Shown: in pieces, positions 13,601 to 26,500 of the stretch | How the letters are laid out: each line of letters starts with the position of its first letter | How positions within the stretch are numbered: the stretch's first letter is position 1 | From: Datnioides undecimradiatus | Taxonomy: Eukaryota > Chordata > Actinopteri > Lobotiformes > Datnioididae | DNA: 64,000 nucleotides | Reading direction: 5' to 3' | NCBI GenBank assembly: GCA_008933995.1 | Contig: WARS01000046.1 | Coordinates: 2,356,001 to 2,420,000 of the forward strand | Program-made: the position numbers and the translations under genes | The notes under the pieces: model-generated | The model's database searches: none | What the model saw: only the letters and a program-made list of their open reading frames with translations | What the model was told of the DNA's origin: nothing

Positions 13601-16506
13601 GGCAGGTCGAGTACTGTGGGTTTTTGGAGCTGCTCATGAGAATAACTCCTTCCTCCTGCTGGAAAGGTGCTGATGAAAGTTGTGAAAGTGAGCCAAAACA
13701 GTGAATTTGCAAGTCTGAATAACCAAAACAAGGAGCCGCAACAAAGCAAACAAAGTAAGGCTCCAAAAAGCCCAAGAGAACTGCAAAGTGTGGCAGTAAG
13801 TGGGGGTTATTACTGCGAGCCAAGTCTTTCACATAGACATGGTCCTGTGATCTGCCGTTAATGTAAAAATATTGATTATAGCCACTTAAAGCAGGACATA
13901 GAACATCTTTACTAGAAAGTACTAACATGCTCTTTGTAAATCAGATGCGACCTGCCTTTTAAACAGGTGGGGAAGAGCATTTGAATTGACTTGTTGATCT
14001 CAAGTCAGATATATTAGCTTTTAGGGCTCCAGCTTTTCCTAAATTGAGAGATAAAAAAAATTGTGGAAGTGTTTCAACATGAGGACTGAACAATGCGCCG
14101 AAGTGTCCAAACAGAATCAGTTATTTGTACTGCATACTTAGTATGTGGCGCACTATATACTTTTGATTTGAAATTTGAAATACAAAGGCTCCTTTGAGTC
14201 ACACAGACTTACAGTGCTGCCTTCAACCTCCCTGGACAAAATCTTCTTTTTCCACTTTCCCTAATATGGCATTAAGGTGGAAGAAACCCAGAAGTCAGCA
14301 ACAAACAAACAAGCAAACAAGCCAGTTCCCTGGAAAAGGGAGCAACTTGAACTGGCGGTGTGATGCAAGTGTTGATCCCAATCATTTTATGTGCAGGTAG
14401 AAATGAGGGAAGCAGGGTTTGCATTGAAAAGCAGTTGAATGAAAACGGATATAAAACACTTCCACAGTAGCTTCAGGGATGTCCGTGTTGGTGTGTTAGC
14501 ATGACTCTCCACCTACACATGTGAACACACGCTACCTTCTTCTTTGCTTATTGTGTTTGTCGATCTAGTTCAGTACGTGCACCATGCGGAGAATGCAAGC
14601 ATTTTGCCATACAGGCAGCTACTCAGGGTATTCCCAGCATTCATTTATCAACGTTGTACTACAAACTCGCCTGCCTTCACTCTCCGAGGCATTTTCAACT
14701 ATATATATATTAAAAAAAAAAAGTTTCCTCTACCTCTGTCTGCCACAAACAAGGGAAGGTGGGAAATGAGGTGTCAACAATTTGACGGTTATTATAATTG
14801 AACACCACGCGTCTCCCGTGAGCACCGGGTGTCACTGAGGTATGTTTAGAAATATGTGGGAGACATATTTACTTTAGTTGCTTATTAGACAAAGCGATTA
14901 ATCCCGGTGTCAACATGTGCCCTGATGCACGTCAGCGGGGAGCCGTGTGGGACGGGGGCTCCGGCTTCCAGTGCCACTCTTGCCAGCTGGTAATTATCAC
15001 CTGAGCGAGGATCTGTGATTGAGCTCATTTGGTCAAGAAGAGGCTGAGGCAAGGACAGGTGTCTGTGTAGAGTTACAAAAAAGACCATTTTAGGGCACTG
15101 GAAACCATTTCTTTATCAGCTGCGTCAGACTGAGACATTCCACTGACCAGGTTGTTAGTCTGTTTGTCTCACAGAAGAGATATAAATTCACTTTTTTCCT
15201 GTAAGCAATCATATCCCTGTCTTTGCAGAGTCTCCCACACAGTCCTCCTTGCCTAGCCACATTTTCCTTTTCCTTCGCTCTTGGTTTTCAGGGGGCTTTG
15301 GGCAGGAGATTTGGAATGACGCTCTCCCCTTATTCTCCTCCTCGACTCTCCTTCCTCTCCATGGCCGCTCAGCTGAGTTCCTGACATACCAGACGGGGCA
15401 AACAGCCTCAGATGGCCATTCCAGGGACTTAATGAAAGGAAAATGAGGATGAGGAGAAGGGAGGTGGAGGGCAAAGGGAAATGGGGAGATATAGAACATG
15501 TAAATGAAGTCCATGCACCAGTGTTGGCAAACTAAACATAAAAACATCCACACAAGAGTAAATTGGATAATCCTTATTATATCGAACAGCATTAAACAGC
15601 AGAAACCAACTCGAAGTCAGGAACAGTCCCTTATTTGTTGCGCTGTTTGAGTGAACCAACGACATGAGGCAGTACTTTTAAATCTTAGTGACATAAATAC
15701 TTCAAGCCCGAATGTGATGTGACATTTTAAGTAGATTTACTGTGTATCAAAGGACTGAATTGAAGCCACAAGATCTGTGATGTCTAAACAAATACCCACC
15801 CTAAATCGGTCAAATTGTTGTGGAACTTCTGACTGGTTAACCTTCAAGTCTTCTCTTCTCTCTTTCCACTTCTCCTACTCGCTCCTCTTGCCCCATCTTC
15901 TTTCCTCTCCTTGCAGTGTGGCGGTCACTCGTTCCAAAGATGTGCCCCCTTTTGGTCCCCTCATCCCGGAAGGCGTGACCTTTCCCAAGTCCTCTGTGTT
16001 CCGGGACTTCCTGTTGGCAAAGGTCATAAATGCAGAAAACGCTGCCCACAAGTCGCACAAGTTCCGCGCCATGGCCACCCGAACTCGCCAGGAGTACCTG
16101 CGTGACCTGGCTGAGCGCCACACCACCAGCACACCCATTGACCCCTCAGGAAAGTTCCCTTTCATCTCACTGGCCCACAAGAAAAAAGAGAAGAGCCGGC
16201 CGTACGTAGGGGCAGAGCTGCGTAGCCTGGGCGCCGTGACCTGGCCGGTCCACGTTGAGGACCACAGTACCGGAGGCGAACTGGAGGCCCTTCTGGCTGT
16301 CTCCAATGACTTTCTCATCCTGTTGGACCAGGAGGCCAAAGCTGTGGTTTTCAATTGCGCCACTAAGGATGTGATTGGCTGGACCCTGAGCAGCCCAGCG
16401 TCTCTGCGGATTTTCTATGAGCGCGGGGAAAGTGTGTCTCTGAGGAGTATCAGTAATAACACTGAGGATTTCAAGGAGGTGGTCAAACGTCTAGAGGTTA
16501 GGACAC

Positions 16507-16543
<37 letters not shown>

Positions 16544-17502
16544 AATGCAGTACTTATGTGGCAGTGTGCTCTGCATGCTTTATGAAATTGTAAAACCTCT
16601 TTTTCCGTTTTTTTTAATGTGTCATGACAAGTTATTTGCTGCATTATCACAATGTTATCATGTTGGCCTCTCTGTCCGTCGCTGTCTTTGCTGAGGCCAT
16701 GGTAACAAGGCAGTGTCATCATGCAGTTAGTCAGTGACATCAAATTGATGTTTTGGTCCTTGTAGCAAAATGGGTGTCGCTAACTAAACGCTAAAACCAA
16801 ACCGAATCTGATTGTTGGGGTAATTCTGAATGAGACAAGGAACGGCGGAGGTGATGTACATTCATTCATGTGAGCAGGCCTGTACTGAGAAACCAAATCA
16901 GTGCACTAAAACGCCGTTGGCTGCCATTGATCATTTACCTGGCCCACTCACAGGCTCTCCTACTATGTACTGTTGGCTGTCAGTCTGCCAGAATGACAAC
17001 GTTTTTGTGTCTACATGCCAAAGCTGCTGTTTCATTACTGGTCTCAGCTTATTGGGGGAGTTTCAGCAATACCTCTGGACAACATACTCCTAATGGCTCA
17101 TACACCTACACATACAGTGAAGTGGTGCTAGCTTTTCCTTAGCTGTTTCCATGGAAACTGGTTAGAAAAAAAGGTGTTTTCTTATGTAATCAGCTGTGCT
17201 TTAGAATACATTCATTTCCCCAGCCTCTCCCTACCTTCAGCTGTGTGTGTGTGTGCGTGTGTGTGTTTGATGGTTATTTTCATGTATTTATGTAACCTGG
17301 ATCGAGTCCACCTTCTTTGATTTGCACACATGCATACTAACATATTTGAACACGCACACACACACATTGTTATTTGGCTCAGGACTCAGAAATGTATCAC
17401 TTTCATGTTGCATTTCATGCATCTGGTGTTAATCTTCAATCATTTGGACTACCTCTGTGCCAGAGAGAGGAAGGGAAGTGGCCTTGGGCCACCGCTTTTT
17501 GG

Positions 17503-17560
<58 letters not shown>

Positions 17561-20500
17561 TCTTTCTTCCTCTCGTTTGCTCCTTATCGTTCCCTTTTTT
17601 TTTCTTGTACTCTCTTCCTCTCCCACGCACACATTCAGAAACATCAGAGAGCATCATAACAATTCCTATCAGGTGCCAGTGTGCTGCATGATTTATTCAC
17701 GCCTCCCTGTGAGGTTGGCTTCTATAGAGATTTTGCAAAAGTCCTGTTCAGACAGAAATGCAAGGTGCCCTGAAGCCCGCCAGGCATGTCACTGGAAGGA
17801 GAGAGAGAGGGGGGGTTTGGATGAGCTGTGACCGGCCAGAATGAAAACGTCATCAGCAGTGAGGATTAGCTTTGCCATATTCTTCGGCAGCTCACCGGTT
17901 GCAGGCTGATGGGTAAACTGGGCTGTTCCTCTTTAAACATTTTACTATTTCACCCCCCCCCCCCGCCTGAATGCGAAGACTTGCATCCTTCCATGAAAAA
18001 ACATGAAGTTCAAAAGTGTTTCTCCTAAGCGGCACATCTCAGTGTGAACACAGCCTAAAGTGTCACAGCAAGAGACACCTGCTTTCATTTGTGTCATCTG
18101 TTGAGTGTGTGTGTGTGTGAATGCATGAGCGTGCACATCTAGTGAGAGGTGTACCACTTGCGCTGAAGCACTAATTCATCTTTATTTATGGCCATAAACC
18201 TCTCTGGGATCACTTAAGTTAAAAAAAAACCAAAATCTCTTCTGCAGCTTAAAAGAGGAAGCGTGTGTATATATGTACAGAACATGTTCGCGCGTAGCCT
18301 GAGATAATCCCATTCATTGTTCCAGCACTCTCTTACAAATGTTTTTTTCCAGATGCCAACTGATTCTACACATACAAATAATGTTTTTAATGGTTGCGCA
18401 AACTTGGCTGAGAGTGTGGAAGATGAAATAAGCTTATTTCTGCTCTTACCTTCACCTTCTACTCACTTTTTTTCACCCCTTGGTTCTTTTTCATCATCTC
18501 CCCTCTGATCACGCCTGTCACTGCATCTTTCCTCTGCACTTTGTACATCTTTCTGTCCTGCCTATGTCCAGCTCCTGACTAAGGGCTGTGAGACATCGGA
18601 GATGACGCTTCGTCGAAATGGCCTGGGGCAGCTCGGCTTCCATGTGAACTATGAGGGAATCGTGGCTGAGGTATCTGTCTGCAAATGACTCAGATGTTCT
18701 GAAAATGTTCTCTGAAAGAGTTGAGTTCGTTAACAGCTCTGTTTATGTGATGATCTGCCCTTTTATTGCCCCCCCCCCCCTTTGTAGCTTTAAAGTGTTA
18801 ACTGGGAGCATGGAGATCATATCCTACACTGTGTAGGAAGCTGGAGTTGTCTTGTGTTATTCTGAAAACATTTCTCTATATTAAATAATACCAGTTGTGA
18901 AAATGGTTCTTATAACAGGTACTGAAATAATTTAATTTGCGTGTCCCCTCTCTTGATCAGCAATGTGTAGAATCTACAGTTCTCCACTGTATGTCCTAAT
19001 ATACAAATATTAAAATACAGGATGTTCATCTATTTCTCAAAATCCCACAAGTGCAGTGCAGAAAACGTAATTGAGCATGACCGAGTGGTGGCATATGTGG
19101 GCTCCCTGTCCTGGATATTACTGCTGAATGAAGTATCTCACCGCTGCAGCTGTAATGCAATCAATTTTGCCGCTAATAGGTGGAGCCATATGGTTACGCC
19201 TGGCAGGCAGGGCTCCGACAGGGAAGCCGATTGGTAGAAATCTGCAAAGTTGCCGTGGCGACGCTGACCCATGAGCAGATGATTGACCTCCTGCGGACCT
19301 CAGTGACAGTGCGTGTTGTTATCATCCCACCGCATGATGATGCCACTCCACGCAGGTAGGTGGGGATGGGATTTGTTTCCATGAAGTTGGAAAGCTAACG
19401 ACTAGTCTGTTTATCTGAAGTTAACAGAATTGTTCGGTGGAGCATCAGTGCGCCTCACCAGTTAACATAACATGGTTCATTTATTCGATCTCTGTGTGAA
19501 TCTTCTAAAACCAAATGTCCCCGCTCCCCTTCTGCAGGGGCTGCTCAGAGCTTTACCGGATGCCTGTGTCCGAATACAAGGGCAGCAGCAGTGACAGCGG
19601 CTCCTTCGAATACAAGTTCCCCTTCCGCAGCAACAACAACAAGTGGCAGAGGACGTCCAGCAGCCCCCAGCAGTCACTAACCGCCTCGCCACAGCCCCAC
19701 ACGCCCAACCGGGCCATCAGCTTGGGAAGCTCAGTAGGAAAGACCCTGTCAGCTGAGAGGCTGGAGAGAGGCGCTGTCATCCCACGCAGCGTCAGCAGTG
19801 ATGGACGACCTCTGGACTCCAAGAGGTTACAGCCGTTTGCATTTTTAAATACTGAATATTGGAATCTGATTTTTTTATTTATTTTGTGTTTGTTTGAATG
19901 TGAATGCATATTTTCCTTTCCAATACTAAGAAACAAAGGAGCTGTAAATTCTGTATCGACAGACAAGAAGCAGCTCTTGGGATTGAATATGTTCAAGTAT
20001 TCATGTAATTTTCTCGTCCAGTGTGGGAACTGTAGCCACAGCCAGCAGCAATCAATGGAATTTCCTCTGAAGGAAGAACTTAGAACATTTTGCTCCTACA
20101 ATGCTTTGCTGTGTTTACCTCATCGCCCTTTAGTTCCTCTATTTCCACGTGCCTGTAAATTCTTACAGTTCCTGTGTGTATAATGTGTTTGTTCGTATAC
20201 CAGGATGTCTCCCGGCAGCGAAAGCTATAGCCTGGCCTCCTCCCTGGCGTTGGGTCGCTCGCCTCACAATCGCAGCTCTCCCAGCAACCTGTCATGTTCC
20301 AGCGACGCCTCCGGAAGCTCTGCTCACTGGAGACAGAAGTCAATGCCTGAGCAGTAAGGAACAGAGGGAGGAACCGGGCTGTGTTTGTCTAGGCTGCGTT
20401 TGTTTCAGACTACTTTTTAATCTAAATTATGGTAAATTGTATCAGAAAAACACATCAGGAGCAGCAAATCCCAATATTCCATTAGGTCCTTACTTTTGCT

Positions 20501-23500
20501 TCTTCATTTTCATGGTTTTTATATAATTATTAATGACTAACTGCTAACGTCAACTATTAACTGTCGTGATTATAAGGTTGTGAGCTTGGTTCATGCCATA
20601 AAGGTCTTTAGGAAGCAATTGAACTTCACAGAGTAGTCCTTATTTAACTTAATTATCAAGCTGATATATTTGCCTCTGCCCAACTAAAGTTAATTTACCA
20701 AATTTATATTTAGTTATATTGCAAAAATGCAAAGGTTGGCTTGACACGAGATTCATTTGACAGTTGTATCAGTGTACGATGTTAGTGTAGGAGAGTGAGG
20801 TCATAGCTTTTTGAGTGTCTTTGTGGATGATAATGCTCCTGACGTCTTTCACGTCTTTTTTTAATTTTTTTTAACTTCCACCCACTCCAGCCTGTGGGAA
20901 AATGTCTTCTGTTTCGAATTCTGTCACTCTGTCAGTTCTAGCTATGCATTTTTAATCAGTGGAAACACATTTAAAAAAAAAAAAAAAAAAAAAAGCTGAA
21001 TAAATAAGACGGCATTCGGATTGTTTCTTCTCGTGCGCTCATCCTCCAGGTTTGTAGGCAACCGCCACTCGCCAATGTCCGCCGAGAGACGAGAGGTTGT
21101 GGGAGAAGGTGGGTCTAGTGGAAAGTCCACTCCCAATTGGTCAAGAATGGAGGAAGGGGGAGGAGCAGAACGAGGGTCCACAGGTGAATAGTAGAGAAAT
21201 AAAGGTGTTAATGCAGTCAACTTGTGCTGTTTCATAGTAGTTTTGAATGTTTTCAGCAGAGTAAATGCATTTTTATCTGTTTTTATATGAGAGGATTGTA
21301 AGGGCACTCGACTCTTGAATAGCAGGGGAGGGAGGGGCAGCGCAGGTGGGAAATCATCCATATTTATCCATACCGCTGAATGCTTTGAAATGACAGGTAT
21401 GTGCGCGCATGTTGCACTTCTCTCCCCACTTCTTCCCCACCCAACTTTCCCTCCTCTTCCTCCACCTCTTCTGCAAACTCTGAATGACATCGCCTGTGCA
21501 GAGAAACGTCTTAATGTCTCTGCAGACGGACAAAAAAGGTGGGACGATAACGAGAGTGATCTCGGTTACAGCTTTTTCTCTGGGTTTAATAAAGTAGAAA
21601 GAGAAAGGGGAGAACTTCCTTTCTTTCCTGTAAACACAGTCAACTTTGTGCACCTCTTCCTTCCCTCGCTCTCTCCCTCCGTCTGCCGCCACTTATGTTT
21701 GCCTCTCATTCATCTTTCTATTCCCTTGTACATTGGATTTCATTTAATTACGAGTATTCTCCCATGCACTGTTTTTGGGAGTTTTCCTCTTGTTTACCAG
21801 CTCGGCCTCTGAAAGCCACAAAGACCACATGCTCCTCCGCCGCTCCTCTGATTCCCAGCAGGATGTTGCTTTGGTTGATTGTTGACCAGCCTACTTCCAG
21901 CCATGTCCTCAACCTGTTCCTGACCGCCACAATCACAGAGAAAGGCACTAGTCTCTCATTTTGTGGTGGTTTATAGCACTTATGTCTTTATTGGTCAGGG
22001 TGGAACAATGCAGCCTGGGCCAGCTCAGCCTGTGTCTGCCAAGTGTCCAGCCCTACGCAGTCTACTTTGCTGCCTCTGTGGTTTAAGGCCTCTGTCCTTT
22101 CCTCTTCCTCCCATATTTACCCCCTTGACCCGTCAGTCTTCAGCAATGATGATGTGGCCATGCTCTGTACAGAAATAACACGAGTCATTCAGAGGGCAGG
22201 ACACTCTCTTTGCTCTTATTTTGTGTCTCTCAGTTCCAGCCGTACACAAACAGAACACCAGCTCATCCCATAATTTGCCCGTATAGGGTTTTGCGTTTGA
22301 GCAATTACTGCATCGCGTTTTCCTGTTGCTTTTCTCATTTAACTCTGCATTCACTCCATTTCATTTTCATGTCTTACGGCGAGTGTATGATGAATTTATG
22401 CATCGGGCGTTGAGATGCAGAAAGCGGCTAGTTGACTTTCCTGCCAATAAAAAAACAACTTTAGATCATTTTTAGTTCAACAAAGCCGAGCCAACCGAGC
22501 CACACTGATCCAAGGTGCTGGAAAATCCTGCTTTTTGTTGCATTTCATACCAAGACATATGGTTTACTGGTCAGATCTATAACAATTCTCTGGAAACAAA
22601 ACAATAAATTAAACACAGACAAGAACCCAGCACATGCTTGGATTGCTCCCAGGAAGGCCGTTATGTAACCTTGCGAAGCTCTATCTGCGATTTGCTCTGA
22701 AAGTCCTCTGGACCTCCCCCACTGTGTCAAAGTGGCGACTGTCCAGCTTGAATCTCATGTTAGAGAGAAGGAAGAAGTCGCTGGGAGCCAAATCCAACCT
22801 GTGCTGTGTTTAAAAGACCCTGTGCACCTGTGTGCTGGTGTGACGGAAGACCAAAGCGCCATCGCACACAGTTCTGGTTGTCTGAGCTGAAAATCCTCCA
22901 TCAGAAGCTTCAGGACAGTAGAACTTGTGTGTTAACGGTCTGAATTCACAGTAATCATTCTGCAAATGTTGCAGAAAACATCAAGCGCAAGCTGCAAACC
23001 TGATGCACCATCTTGTATCTTTGATTTCGGACTTTACCACTGAAACTAAACTAAAACTCGCCTTTGTATCTTTGTCCTATTCCCAACTCTCTCCCTCTCA
23101 CATGCAACGCGAACAAGCACGAAGGTCGGGCTTTGACATATATTTTGATGTCTGCTCTCTGCGTTAAGTTCCGTGGTGACAATGTGCAGCTGCGTACTGG
23201 CAGGATCTCAGTCGTGCACCTGCGAGTGGTCGCAAAAAGACTTCCAACGCAGATCTGTGCTGACTCACAACAGTTATTTCACGCAGCTAGTGCGTGCTCA
23301 TTACAGTGTTGTTCTGGGTTAAGGACCAGCCGAAACTGTCTCAGAACATTTTGACAGCACATGCACAGGCACTCAAACGAGCGGGCGCGTGCACGTGTAC
23401 CCATCTCTAATTAGTGCAGGCAGCCCGTCGGGCTGCTGTGCAGAGCAAACTATACACAGTAATGAATATTCTAAGAGAGATAGGAAAGGGTTCACTACAT

Positions 23501-26500
23501 TACTAGATTCACCCCAGCAGATGTTATGATACCTCCCTTAGCTCTCCCTCTCATGGTGCTGTGGTCATTAGCTGCCTACTCTGTATGTCTTGTTGCATAA
23601 CATCTAGACAATTACACAACAGTCCCATTTATACCCCGAGTTTTGCTCTAGGACAGATACACACATTCCCTCACGTGGCACAGCTTGCCCAGAACAAATA
23701 GAGCCAGCAGGGACCGTCTGGGGACAAATATCTGTTTGATGTGCGCCGCTTTTGATGACAAGTGATCTGCGTTTCTGTTCGTGGACACGGCAGAGGCAGA
23801 ATGAAAACAGTGTCAGTGTTATGGGGTTCCTGGAAGCATGAGTGCTGTAGTGGCAAAATACACATATGCGAGCAGCGAGGAGAACAACTTCTCTGTTGAA
23901 TCATCAACAAGTCATTTGTTTGCACCGCAGGCCGTATGCATGCGTTTGATGTCGCCAACCGCATCTCTGTTTATTGGTCTGTTTCTTGCAGAAGCCCCGG
24001 TGTCCAAGTCTGGCCAAGGATACTCAGGAGCTCCCCGCATCCAGAGGCAGGAGCAGGTCATCCACCTCTCCCCGAAGAAGGGCAGCCAGGTCAGGCTTTG
24101 AACCCGTTTGACAGTGCAGTTTGAACACTGTGTTACTTTCCTTTTTCCAAAGTCTTAGGAAAAAATGACTTGTTTGTTTTATATTAAGGACTTCTGAACC
24201 TTTGCTAGCATACAGTTTAAACTTCATTCTGTTTGCATAGCTAATAATGCTGTCATCTGTTTTAAACGTTTCTCTCATCTGTCATTTCCTCTTACTCTCC
24301 CACGTCCTGTTTCGTCCCCCAGTCTGACGGGCCTTACTCTGGCCACTCCAGCAGTAACACCCTATCCAGCACAGCTTCCAGCGGAGGCCACAGTGACAGC
24401 GATAAATGGTACGAAATGGGAGCAGGTGGAGGCTCCAGTGGGGACCAAGGTGAACCTGAGCCCAACGGCCTGGGAGGAGGAGGCTACCTCCAGGGAGCAT
24501 CGGCCGACAGCGGCATTGACACAAGCTCGTACGGAGCCCCTCACCACACCCATCCTCATTCTCACCATGGCAGCACCACCTCCCTGCTGGCTCCCAGTGG
24601 AGGCAGAGAGAGCAGGGATCGGTCCGTGTCTCCGTGGCACAGCCCGACTGAGGGAGGCCGCAGGATGCTGGAGAGGTCGCCTGCCGCCGCTGAGTCCCCA
24701 GGTCCTCCGGGAGAGAGGAGTCTAGACGGGACAGGCCGAACTCCACCCACTCATCTCCTCGTGAGAGACAGCAGCACCTACAGTCTGAGTGACGCTGGAT
24801 CACACTCAAGGTCTGTCTGCTTTTTTCGTTTTGATATTTAAGTGTTTATGTGAGTAGGAGGAGGATGAAGTGTGTCTGCTATGTGAGTGGCTACAACCCT
24901 GGAGGATGGAGCCCCACGAGGAGTTGCGAAATAAATCTGAGTGGTTATGATATGATTAACAAGTTGAGACGGAAGAAAGGAAACATTTCAGCCCTTTTAA
25001 GTATTTTAACTTTTCTCAAAACTTTGCTTTTTATCAGAAAGTGTTGGCTGTAGCTCATCACGACTGTCTGAGAAGGGGTTCAGTCTTTGGTTGAGCTGCT
25101 CCTTCATAAACACAGGACACCCGTGATGAGTGGCCGCAGGCAGGTTGCTCCCTTGGGTATTCAGGGTCACAAGATAACAAAAAGTTTAGAATCAGTCCTT
25201 TAAAGGTTCCCTGCAGAGTTCAAACAAAGGTTATGTTGACATTCAGTGTTCCTCAAGGAAATGCCTTCATGAGGCCTAACAAACTTAGCAAGCTTTACCA
25301 AATTCTTGCTCAAACACTTCTTACTCTCTTAAAGATGTGTTTACCTTGGAACAAACGCGGTCTTGCCCGAGGTCGAGAGAATCAGCAGGAAAGCCGAAGC
25401 CAACCACAATCAGTGTGCCGCTTTAAATAAATACTTACTCTGTCACCTTGATTGGACAAACAGTTGACCACACCCACACAGCCTATTGCCTGCACCCTAA
25501 AATTACAAAACAACATAGGAGACTAGTTGCATAGTTGCATTTCCGTGAACCCTGATCCGCAGGAATCTAGTTTGTCTGAGTAAAAGTTGCATCCTACAGC
25601 TTCAGTTTCAAACCTGCCCTCTCCCGCTTTGCCACGTGCGATCGCAGTGTTTTCCCGACCTGTGCGGCATGTTTCCAATTCTCATTACTCAAGCGGTATT
25701 TCTTCGCCCAAGAGGAACACACCACTAGACCAGCTCCTTCTCAGTAAGTCTTTCCTGGAAACAGAGCGCGGCAGTAATGTTAACTCCCTCTTATCTTTCC
25801 ACATTAGGCCTCAGGAAATGTGGAACACGTGTCCAACTTTTCACAGCTGAACCGGCGTCTGGGGCCGAGAGAACTCCGGTGTCCCGCTCTTCCTGTTTGA
25901 GCGAGCCTTAACTCACCCATTCAGATAGAGTTACAGTTTATGACCCGGGTATCATCTGTACAGCATTTTAAGCCGCATTTGTATTCTGCCGTGGCGGCGG
26001 AGGGGGAATAGGAGAGGGATCTGAAATGAGTTTGCCAAGGTTGGCTTGACCGCAGGTGATGCTTTGATTAAAACTTTCCATCTCTAACTCAATCATCTGC
26101 GTCTCCCTGGAAAATTCCTGGATGATTAGGATGTTTTGCTATTAATTACTTATTTATGCTTCACCCAATACCAAAATTGATTTCTTGAGTTTAGAGTCTC
26201 CACTCTAAACAATACAGAAATCCAGGTAAACCATGAAAAACCCAGTCAGTGTATTAGGATGGTTCTAAAACCCAGGATCATGATGCAACTTGTATTAGTC
26301 TTACAACAGCATCTAAGCTTTTATCGTCTGTATCCCTCCATCAGCGCCAGGCACTCCGGCCACAGCTCCCCGAGAGAGGAGTCATCCTCCTCAGCCACCT
26401 CTCCATCATCACAGTCCTCAGCGTCCCCGGGGCCCAAGAGCTTCTACCCCCGCCAGGGAGCTCAGTCCAAGTACCTGATCGGCTGGAGGAAGCCGGGGTC

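Larger units (their letters stand above)
16497..18571 (+). other. sipa1l1: sipa1l1 intron 8, microsatellite-rich
   Basis: 2.1 kb with (AC)n at 16503-16542, GT-rich runs near 17241-17268, (CT)n at 17505-17558, a C run at 17953-17964 and a GT run near 18105-18118. Frames here are simple-repeat translations. The acceptor ends CTATGTCCAG at 18571. Confidence 0.8.

Noticed and set aside
17330-17831. Overlapping frames with poly-Ser/Leu and poly-Arg/Glu
   Set aside because: Translations of the (CT)27 microsatellite in intron 8.
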